Shown here: positions 58,266-64,000 of the stretch, in pieces
Numbering within the stretch: the first letter of the stretch is position 1
How the letters are laid out: every line of letters begins with the position of its first letter
Assembly (NCBI RefSeq): GCF_001715295.1
Contig: NZ_MDKB01000003.1
Location: 885,954 to 949,953, forward strand
Direction of reading: 5' to 3'
DNA from: Streptomyces griseus
Lineage (GTDB): Bacteria; Actinomycetota; Actinomycetes; Streptomycetales; Streptomycetaceae
DNA length: 64,000 bases
Notes under the pieces: generated by a model
The model's input: only the letters and a program-made list of their open reading frames with translations
The model's database searches: none
Told to the model about the DNA's origin: nothing
Translations under genes and position numbers: made by a program

Positions 58266-58673
58266 TCAGTCGAGCATCGCCGTGGCCTCGACCTCGACCA
58301 GATGCTCGGGGACGTCCAGTGCGGCGACGCCCAGAAGCGTGGCCGGCGCAGCCGGAGTGGTCCCCAGCCGGGCGGACGCCCGGGAGATGCCCTCCAGAAG
58401 CAGGGGCATCTTCTCCGGCGTCCAGTCGACGACGTGGACGTTCAGCTTCGCCACGTCGTCGAAGGAGGCGCCGACACCCGCCAGGGCGGTGGCGACGTTG
58501 ACGTAACACTGCTCGACCTGGGCCGCCAGGTCGCCTTCACCGACCGTGACGCCGTCGGCGCCCCAGGCGACCTGTCCGGCGACGAAGACCAGCTTCGAAC
58601 CCGTCGCGACCGACACCTGCCGGTAGACGTCGATCTCGGGCAGTCCTGCGGGGTTCGTCAGGGTGATGGCCAT
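58266..58673 (-). CDS. RidA family protein (reactive imine/enamine deaminase)
   Basis: 135 residues from ATG 58673 (AAGGAGG upstream). The YjgF/RidA trimer fold is shown by VYRQVSVATGSKLVFVAGQVAWG, DLAAQVEQCYVNVATALAGVGASFDDVAKLNVHVVDW and PATLLGVAALDVPEHLVEVEATAML. Canonical RidA has an Arg in the active site (R105 in E. coli); the segment here reads TLLGVAAL, without that Arg, so it belongs to a Rid subgroup with different or no deaminase activity. It is transcribed divergently from an HxlR regulator. Confidence 0.88.
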   Translation of the reverse strand: MAITLTNPAGLPEIDVYRQVSVATGSKLVFVAGQVAWGADGVTVGEGDLAAQVEQCYVNVATALAGVGASFDDVAKLNVHVVDWTPEKMPLLLEGISRASARLGTTPAAPATLLGVAALDVPEHLVEVEATAMLD

Positions 58674-58716
58674 GCTGTCCGCCTCCTTGCCGCGCGGCCC
58701 GACAGAGGCCGTCGCG

Positions 58717-58753
58717 CACTCTCTTGTGGTTACTGGATAACCGTAGGAGAGTG
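58717..58753. promoter_or_regulatory. Nested 37-base dyad between ridA-like and hxlR-like genes
   Basis: CACTCTC (58717-58723) and GGTTA (58728-58732) are mirrored by TAACC (58738-58742) and GAGAGTG (58747-58753) around one common centre at 58735. The inner box resembles HxlR-type operators. It lies in the 128-base divergent region, so it can control both genes. Confidence 0.65.
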
Positions 58754-58801
58754 TGGGCTGACGTGGAAGAACGCACTTATTGGTGACAGGGGAACCAGAA
58801 G

Positions 58802-59182
58802 GTGACCAAGCAATTCGACGGCTCCCCCGAGGAACAGGCCGACCTGCGGCGCGCGGACTCGCTGGCGCGGGAGATCTTCTCGGACGTCGCCAACAAATGG
58901 GCGCTCCTGATCATCGAAGCCCTGGGAGACCGCACCCTGCGCTTCAGTGAGCTGCGGAGCGCCGTCGAGGGGATCAGCCACAAGATGCTCACCCAGAACC
59001 TGCGCATGCTGGAGCGCAACGGGCTGGTGGACCGGACGGTGTACCCCACCGTGCCGCCCAAGGTCGAGTACGCCCTCACGGAGCCGGGCCGGGCCCTGCG
59101 GAGGACGGTCGACGTGATGTGCGAGTGGACCCAGCGCAACCTCGCCCACATCGAATCCTCCCGCCGCGACTTCGACGGCTGA
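58802..59182 (+). CDS. HxlR-family winged-helix transcriptional regulator
   Basis: 126 residues from GTG 58802 (AGGGGA upstream). The HxlR winged helix-turn-helix is shown by SDVANKWALLIIEALGDRTLRF, SELRSAVEGISHKMLTQNLRMLERNGLVDRTVYPTVPP and VEYALTEPGRALRR. No Cys is seen near the N-terminus, so a simple thiol switch (as in HypR/QorR) is not evident. It is divergent from the Rid protein gene and probably regulates it and itself through the dyad at 58717-58753. Confidence 0.92.
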   Translation: MTKQFDGSPEEQADLRRADSLAREIFSDVANKWALLIIEALGDRTLRFSELRSAVEGISHKMLTQNLRMLERNGLVDRTVYPTVPPKVEYALTEPGRALRRTVDVMCEWTQRNLAHIESSRRDFDG

Positions 59183-59254
59183 CCGGGGCGAACGCGGCGA
59201 AGCCGGATCCCCGGCGTAGGCGGTACGGCGGCACGGCGGCACGGAAAGCGGAAT

Positions 59255-59280
59255 GGGGCCCGGCCCACAGGCCGGACCCC
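59255..59280. terminator. Hairpin terminator after the HxlR gene
   Basis: An 11-bp stem with one mismatch (59255-59265 with 59270-59280) and a 4-base loop, followed by CT-rich sequence. It lies between the HxlR gene and the convergent sugar operon and may serve both. Confidence 0.6.
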
Positions 59281-59419
59281 CCTCGCTCTCCCCCTCCGTC
59301 GGGCTTCCCGTTCCCCCCGGACCCCTCCCCGGAAGTCCCGACGCCGAATATGACCGGGCAGGGTGCGGAAAGGTTGCACGCCTTGACCGTCTCTTTGCCC
59401 GGCCGCCCTGACAGGGCTC

Positions 59420-60253
59420 TCAGCAGGCATGTTCCAGGTAGCGGGCGGCCACTTCGGCCACCACGTCGGCGCCGTCGCGGGCCCAGAGGCCCTCGTTGAA
59501 GATCTCGACCTCGATGGGCCCGGTGAACCCGGCCGCCTCGACCTGACGGCGCATCGCACGGAAGTCCACGCACCCGTCGCCGAGTTGGCCACGGCCCACG
59601 AGTACGCCCGCCGGAAGCGGAGTGATCCAGTCGGCGAGCTGGAAGGAGTGGATCCGGCCGCCCGCCCCCGCCCGGGCGATCTGGGCGGGCACCTGGTCGT
59701 CCCACCAGACGTGGTAGGCGTCCACGACCACGCCGACCTGTTCGGCGGGGAAGCGTTCCGCCAGGTCCAGCGCCTGGGAGAGGGTGGAGACCACACAGCG
59801 GTCCGAGGCGAACATCGGGTGCAGCGGTTCGACGGCCAGACGGACGCCCCGCTCCTGTGCGTACGGGGCCAGCTCGCCCAGCGCGTCGGCGATCCGCTCC
59901 CGGGCGCCGTACAGGTCCTTGTCCCCGGCGGGGAGCCCGCCGGAGACCAGGACCAGGGTGTCGGTGGACAGGCCGGCCGCCTCGTCCACGGCCGCGCGGT
60001 TGTCGTCCAGGGCGCGCGCGCGATCGGCGGGGTCGGTCGCTGTGAGGAAGCCGCCCCGGCAGAGGCTGGTGACGGTGAGACCGGCGTCCTTCATCAGCTG
60101 CCCGGCGCGCTCGACCCCGTACTCCTGCACGGGGGCCCGCCACAGGCCGACCCGGCCGATGCCCGCCGTGGCGCAGCTCTCGGCGAGCTCGGGCAAGGAC
60201 AGCTGCCGGACCGTCTCCTGGTTGAGGGACAGGCAGGAGAGTTCCGTGTTCAT
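59420..60253 (-). CDS. TIM-barrel sugar phosphate isomerase/epimerase-like protein
   Basis: 277 residues from ATG 60253, overlapping the DUF993 gene stop (ATGA). A xylose-isomerase-like barrel with GIGRVGLWRAPVQEYG, VLVSGGLPAGDKDLYGARER, RLAVEPLHPMFASDRCVV, VGVVVDAYHVWWDD, RIHSFQLADW and PIEVEIFNE, giving the Glu/Asp/His/Glu metal site. It probably isomerises or epimerises a keto-sugar in the route begun by the oxidoreductase two genes upstream. The third and last gene of the minus-strand operon. Confidence 0.88.
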   Translation of the reverse strand: MNTELSCLSLNQETVRQLSLPELAESCATAGIGRVGLWRAPVQEYGVERAGQLMKDAGLTVTSLCRGGFLTATDPADRARALDDNRAAVDEAAGLSTDTLVLVSGGLPAGDKDLYGARERIADALGELAPYAQERGVRLAVEPLHPMFASDRCVVSTLSQALDLAERFPAEQVGVVVDAYHVWWDDQVPAQIARAGAGGRIHSFQLADWITPLPAGVLVGRGQLGDGCVDFRAMRRQVEAAGFTGPIEVEIFNEGLWARDGADVVAEVAARYLEHAC

Positions 60254-61392
60254 CGGCTTCCTCCGTGGACGGCCAGCAGCGCGCGCATCCGGGACTCGGC
60301 CAGCCCGGGGTCAGGGAACAGGCCGAGCCGGTCGGCCAGTTCGTATGCCCTCGCCAGGTGCGGGAGCGAGCGCGCGGACTGCAGGCCGCCGACCATCGTG
60401 AAGTGGTCCTGGTGGCCCGCCAGCCAGGCGAGGAAGACCACGCCGGTCTTGTAGAAGCGCGTCGGGGCCCGGAAGAGGTGGCGGGACAGCTCGACCGTGG
60501 GGTCCAGGACGGCGCGGAAGCCTTCGACGTCCCCGGTGTCGAGGATCCGTACCGCGTGGGCGGCCAGCGGGCCCAGCGGGTCGAAGATGCCGAGCAGGGC
60601 GTGGCTGAAGCCCCGGTCGTCGCCCGCGATCAGCTCCGGGTAGTTGAAGTCGTCGCCGGTGTAGCAGCGCACCCCGCCGGGCAGCCGGCGCCGCACGTCG
60701 ATCTCGCGTGCGGCGTCCAGGAGCGAGATCTTGATGCCGTCGACCTTGTCCGGGTGTCCGGCGATGACCTCCAGGAACGTGTCGGTGGCGGCGTCGAGGT
60801 CGGCGGAGCCCCAGTACCCCTCCAGAGCCGGGTCGAACATCGGTCCGAGCCAGTGCAGGACGACCGGTTCCGTGGCCTGGCGCAGGAGGTGGGCGTACGT
60901 CTCCAGATAGTCCTCGGGGCCTCGGGCCGCGGCGGCCAGCGCCCGGGAGGCCATCAGGATGGCCCGGGCGCCGCTCTCCTCGACCAGGGCGAGCTGCTCC
61001 TCGTACGCGGCGCGCACCTCGGCGAGCGTCGCCGGGCCGGTGAGCTGGTCGGTGCCCACGCCGCACGCGAGGGCGCCGCCGACCGACTTCGCCTCGGCGG
61101 CCGAGCGCCGGATCAGTTCGGCGGCCCCGGCCCAGTCCAGGCCCATGCCCCGTTGCGCGGTGTCCATCGCCTCGGCGACGCCCAGGCCGTGGGACCAGAG
61201 GTGGCGGCGGAAGGCGAGTGTGGCGTCCCAGTCCACGGCGGCCGGGTCGTCGGGGCTGATGTCGGCGTACGGGTCGGCCACCACGTGGGCGGCGGAGAAG
61301 ACCGTCCGGGAGGCGAGGGGGCCGCCGCCCGGGGTGAGGTCGAGGGGGGTGCTGCGGGGTTCGTACGGGCCCTGCGGGAGATGGATCGTCAC
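60250..61392 (-). CDS. DUF993 family, DHDPS/aldolase-like protein
   Basis: 380 residues from ATG 61392. The barrel-type pattern ASRTVFSAAHVVADPYADISP, ILMASRALAAAARGPEDYLETYAHLL, PVVLHWLGPMFDP, KVDGIKISLLDAAREIDVRRRL (Lys in KISLLD as a Schiff-base candidate), GDDFNYPELIAGDDRGFSHALLGIFD and RFYKTGVVFLAWLAGHQDHF matches DUF993, a group linked to dihydrodipicolinate synthase-like aldolases. Function unestablished. It lies between a Gfo/Idh oxidoreductase (37 bases upstream) and the isomerase, so a sugar-cleaving step is the natural guess. Confidence 0.82.
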   Translation of the reverse strand: MTIHLPQGPYEPRSTPLDLTPGGGPLASRTVFSAAHVVADPYADISPDDPAAVDWDATLAFRRHLWSHGLGVAEAMDTAQRGMGLDWAGAAELIRRSAAEAKSVGGALACGVGTDQLTGPATLAEVRAAYEEQLALVEESGARAILMASRALAAAARGPEDYLETYAHLLRQATEPVVLHWLGPMFDPALEGYWGSADLDAATDTFLEVIAGHPDKVDGIKISLLDAAREIDVRRRLPGGVRCYTGDDFNYPELIAGDDRGFSHALLGIFDPLGPLAAHAVRILDTGDVEGFRAVLDPTVELSRHLFRAPTRFYKTGVVFLAWLAGHQDHFTMVGGLQSARSLPHLARAYELADRLGLFPDPGLAESRMRALLAVHGGSR

Positions 61393-61429
61393 GGGATCAG
61401 CTCCGGTGCTCCGGGGGTGGCGGGGGCGG

Positions 61430-62581
61430 TCACAGGGTCAGCTCCGGTACGTCGAGGCGGCGGCCCTCCGCGGAGGACCTGAGTCCGAGCTCGGCCAGCT
61501 GGACACCGCGGGCGCCGGCCATCAGGTCCCAGGTGTAGGGCTCGTCGAGGACGATGTGGCGGAGGAACAGCTCCCACTGGGCCTTGAAGCCGTTGTCGAA
61601 GACGGCGTTGTCGGGGACTTCCTGCCACTGGTCGCGGAACGGTTCGGTGACCGGGAGGTCGGGGTTCCAGACCGGCTTGGGGGTGGCCGAGCGGTGCTGG
61701 ACACGGCAGTTGCGGAGTCCCGCGACGGCGGAGCCGTGGGTGCCGTCCACCTGGAACTCGACGAGTTCGTCGCGGTTGACCCGGACCGCCCAGGAGGAGT
61801 TGATCTGGGCGACGGCGCCTCCGGCCAGCTGGAAGGTGCCGTACGCGGCGTCGTCGGCGGTGGCGGCGTAGGGCTTGCCGTGCTCGTCCCAGCGCTGCGG
61901 GATGTGTGTCCGTACGTGCGCGGAGACGCTGGTGACCTGGCCGAACAGCTCGTGCAGGACGTACTGCCAGTGCGGGAACATGTCGACCACGATGCCGCCG
62001 CCGTCCTCCGCGCGGTAGTTCCAGGACGGCCGCTGGGCCTCCTGCCAGTCACCCTCGAAGACCCAGTAGCCGAACTCGCCGCGCACGGAGAGGATCTCGC
62101 CGAAGAAGCCGCCGTCGATGAGGCGCTTCAGCTTCAGCAGGCCCGGCAGGAAGATCTTGTCCTGGACGACACCGTGCTTGATCCCGGCGTCACGGGCGAG
62201 GCGGGCCAGTGCGAGGGCGCCCTCGACGTCGGTGGCGGTGGGCTTCTCGGTGTAGATGTGCTTGCCCGCGGCGATCGCCTTCCTGATCGCCTCGACGCGC
62301 GCCGAGGTGACCTGGGCGTCGAAGTAGATGTCGATCGAATCATCGGCGAGCACCGCGTCCAGGTCGGTCGACCACTCGGTCAGGCCGTGCCGGTCGGCGA
62401 GTGCCTCCAGGGCGTGGGCGCGGCGGCCGACGAGGACGGGCTCGGGCCACAGCACCTCGCCGTCGCCGAGGTCGAGGCCGCCCTGCTCACGGATCGCGAG
62501 GATCGAGCGCACCAGGTGCTGCCGGTATCCCATGCGTCCGGTGACGCCGTTCATGGCGATGCGCACTGTCCTGCGTGTCAC
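61430..62581 (-). CDS. Gfo/Idh/MocA family NAD(P)-dependent oxidoreductase
   Basis: 383 residues from GTG 62581 (GGAGG at 6-base spacing). N-terminal Rossmann domain beginning IAMNGVTGRMGYRQHLVRSI, the cofactor/active-site motif IYTEKPTATDVEGAL with the catalytic Lys, GVVQDKIFLPGLLKLKRLIDGG and the substrate domain with GGGIVVDMFPHWQYVLHELFG. The glycine pattern NGVTGRMG differs from the more common GxGxxG in having GVTGRMG. It oxidises a sugar or inositol-like substrate as first step of the operon, and is divergent from the LacI regulator. Confidence 0.9.
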   Translation of the reverse strand: MTRRTVRIAMNGVTGRMGYRQHLVRSILAIREQGGLDLGDGEVLWPEPVLVGRRAHALEALADRHGLTEWSTDLDAVLADDSIDIYFDAQVTSARVEAIRKAIAAGKHIYTEKPTATDVEGALALARLARDAGIKHGVVQDKIFLPGLLKLKRLIDGGFFGEILSVRGEFGYWVFEGDWQEAQRPSWNYRAEDGGGIVVDMFPHWQYVLHELFGQVTSVSAHVRTHIPQRWDEHGKPYAATADDAAYGTFQLAGGAVAQINSSWAVRVNRDELVEFQVDGTHGSAVAGLRNCRVQHRSATPKPVWNPDLPVTEPFRDQWQEVPDNAVFDNGFKAQWELFLRHIVLDEPYTWDLMAGARGVQLAELGLRSSAEGRRLDVPELTL

Positions 62582-62603
62582 GAAGTACCTCCATACAGCC
62601 GTA

Positions 62604-62615
62604 GCAAGCGCTTTC
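62604..62615. promoter_or_regulatory. LacI-type operator (GCAAGCGCTTTC)
   Basis: The 8-bp palindrome AAGCGCTT (62606-62613) with partly symmetric flanks is the classical LacI/CcpA-family site with its central CG. It lies 23 bases upstream of the oxidoreductase start and 74 bases upstream of the LacI gene, so it fits repression of the operon and autoregulation. Confidence 0.7.
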
Positions 62616-62689
62616 TATACGGTATGACGCTAGCCTGCCGACTGCGGCCCGGACAAGAGGGGCGCCCCACAACTCCTCGGAGGAGAGCG

Positions 62690-63751
62690 ATGACAGTCAC
62701 CCTGGCGGACGTGGCGGCTCGCGCCCGGGTGTCCCCGGCCACCGTGTCCCGCGTGCTGAACGGCAACTATCCGGTGGCCACCTCCACGAGGGAGCGGGTC
62801 CTGCGCGCGGTGGACGATCTCGACTACGTGCTGAACGGCCCCGCCAGCTCGCTGGCCGCCGCCACGTCCGACCTCGTCGGCATCCTGGTCAACGACATCG
62901 CCGACCCGTTCTTCGGCATCATGGCGGGGGCCGCGCAGAGCGAGATCGGCGGGCCCGGCGACGGAACGGGCCGCGCGGGGGGCGAAAAGCTCGCCGTCGT
63001 CTGCAACACGGGCGGCTCGCCCGAGCGGGAACTCACCTACCTCACCCTCCTCCAGCGCCAGCGCGCGGCCGCCCTCGTCCTCACGGGCGGCGCCCTGGAG
63101 GACTCCGCACACCAGGCCGCCATGACCGCGAAACTGGCGAAACTCGCGGACGCCGGGACGCGGATCGTCTTCTGCGGACGCCCCCCGCTGCCGGACTCCG
63201 ACGCGGTCGTGGCCTCGCTGGCCTTCGACAACCGGGGCGGCGGCCGGGTCCTGACCGAGCACCTGCTCGGCCTCGGACACCGCCGGATCGGTTATGTCGC
63301 CGGGCCGCTGGAGCGCACCACGACCCGCCACCGCCTGGAGGGCCACCGCGAGGCGCTGGAGGCGGCGGGGGTGCACGGGGACGGGGAGAGCCTCACCGTG
63401 CACGGACCGTACGACCGGGGCTCCGGTTACGACGCCACGCTGGAACTCCTGCGCCGGCAGCCGGGGGTGACGGCGATCGTCGCCGCCAACGACACGGTGG
63501 CCCTGGGCGCGTGCGCGGCGGTCCGGGAGCGCGGCCTCCGCATCCCCGAGGACGTCTCCGTGGCCGGCTTCGACGACCTGCCGTTCTCGGTGGACGCGGG
63601 GCTGACGACCGTACGGCTGCCGCTGTTCGACGCCGGGGCACGGGCGGGGCGGCTGGCGATGGGCAAGGAGGAGCCCCCACCCGGCGGCATCGCGACGATA
63701 CCGGCCGAGCTGACGGTGCGCGGGTCGACGGCGGCCCCCCGGGTGGGGTGA
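62690..63751 (+). CDS. LacI-family transcriptional regulator
   Basis: 353 residues from ATG 62690 (GGAGGAGAG upstream). N-terminal LacI helix-turn-helix LADVAARARVSPATVSRVLNG and hinge, then the periplasmic-binding-protein-like sugar domain: DLVGILVNDIADPFFGIMAGAA, VVCNTGGSPERELTYLTLLQ, HLLGLGHRRIGYVAGP and IPEDVSVAGFDDLPFSVDAGLTTVR. It is divergent from the Gfo/Idh-DUF993-isomerase operon and most likely represses it, with a sugar as inducer. Confidence 0.93.
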   Translation: MTVTLADVAARARVSPATVSRVLNGNYPVATSTRERVLRAVDDLDYVLNGPASSLAAATSDLVGILVNDIADPFFGIMAGAAQSEIGGPGDGTGRAGGEKLAVVCNTGGSPERELTYLTLLQRQRAAALVLTGGALEDSAHQAAMTAKLAKLADAGTRIVFCGRPPLPDSDAVVASLAFDNRGGGRVLTEHLLGLGHRRIGYVAGPLERTTTRHRLEGHREALEAAGVHGDGESLTVHGPYDRGSGYDATLELLRRQPGVTAIVAANDTVALGACAAVRERGLRIPEDVSVAGFDDLPFSVDAGLTTVRLPLFDAGARAGRLAMGKEEPPPGGIATIPAELTVRGSTAAPRVG

Positions 63752-63809
63752 GGGTTTCGCGCCCCGTACCTGGGTACCGGTTCACCGGCACCGACGAAAG
63801 GACACGCAC

Positions 63810-64000
63810 GTGAAGCTCGCTTTCTCGACCCTCGGAGTCCCGGGGACGCCGGTCGCCGAGGTGGCGCGGCTCGCCGCCGACCACGGGTATGCGGGGGTGG
63901 AACTGCGCACACACCCCGAGGAGCCGGTGCACACCGGACTGACACCCGCCGAACGGGAGGCGGTGGCGGCGGAGTTCGCGAAGGCCGGGGTCGAGATCCT
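63810..64000 (+). CDS. Sugar phosphate isomerase/epimerase, N-terminal part (cut by window end)
   Basis: Starts with GTG 63810 behind GAAAGGA and runs off the right edge. The 63 visible residues, MKLAFSTLGVPGTPVAEVAR, DHGYAGVELRTHPEEPVHTG and AEFAKAGVEI, are the first strands of a xylose-isomerase-like TIM barrel. It follows the LacI gene after 58 bases and is probably co-transcribed, adding a second isomerase to this locus. Confidence 0.8.
   Translation, partial: MKLAFSTLGVPGTPVAEVARLAADHGYAGVELRTHPEEPVHTGLTPAEREAVAAEFAKAGVEI

Overview
The window is high-GC actinobacterial DNA and looks like a Streptomyces chromosome core or near-core segment. The reasons are GTG and TTG starts, dense four-base stop/start overlaps (GTGA, ATGA), an expanded PknG module, an SsbB-type single-stranded DNA-binding protein beside a pair of bacterial dynamins, EttA, and a LAXTG-anchored thioester surface protein. 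No CRISPR array, rRNA operon, prophage or intact insertion sequence is visible. There is one tRNA gene (Arg, anticodon TCT).

Layout. 1-2399: end of a sugar-import operon (ABC permease, GH4 phospho-glycosidase, BadF-type sugar kinase). 2717-13641: a signalling module resembling mycobacterial glnX-glnH-pknG, with an unknown coiled-coil protein inside it and a PP2C phosphatase, a VWA protein and an FHA protein behind it. 13894-21482: a truncated globin, then two very large FtsX-type permeases with their ATPase. 21742-24529 (minus): an unknown protein, a thioesterase and the ribosome-associated ABC-F ATPase EttA. 24719-26221 (minus): a thioester-domain surface adhesin-like protein. 26409-30724 (minus): SsbB-like SSB and DynB/DynA-like GTPases, all plausibly linked to sporulation septation and chromosome segregation. 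31033-33687: tRNA-Arg, a phosphoribosyltransferase/hydrolase fusion, and a degraded stretch with a glycosidase 3' fragment and an IS4-type transposase remnant. 33688-39009 (minus): a VWA lipoprotein, an ABC-2 permease, and a rare single-chain fusion of an exported hydrolase with an ABC ATPase. 39134-40845 (minus): a DUF4291 protein and a phosphotransferase-family protein. 40929-48234: a myo-inositol catabolic operon (iolC, aldolase, iolB, iolD, mmsA on minus; iolE/iolI-like on plus) with a divergent promoter and palindromic operator. 48627-54818: copper chaperone under a CsoR-type site, citrate synthase, RecD2-type helicase, methyltransferase. 55071-59182: ChW-repeat membrane protein, two DUF6461-like proteins, RidA and a divergent HxlR regulator. 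59420-64000: a second sugar-catabolic operon (Gfo/Idh oxidoreductase, DUF993 protein, TIM-barrel isomerase) with a divergent LacI regulator and a truncated isomerase at the window edge.

How it works together. The PknG module would couple extracellular amino-acid sensing (GlnH, GlnX) to Ser/Thr phosphorylation and its reversal, with an FHA protein as the likely phospho-reader. The carbohydrate modules at the start, middle and end each carry their own catabolic enzymes, and two of them show operator-like palindromes in divergent promoters. Strong perfect hairpins without U-tracts mark many operon ends. Two small inverted-repeat elements of about 170-185 bp share an interior but have different termini, and a third fragment is present. 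They look like a miniature non-autonomous mobile family. All functional assignments come from reading the sequence and family knowledge; no database search was run.
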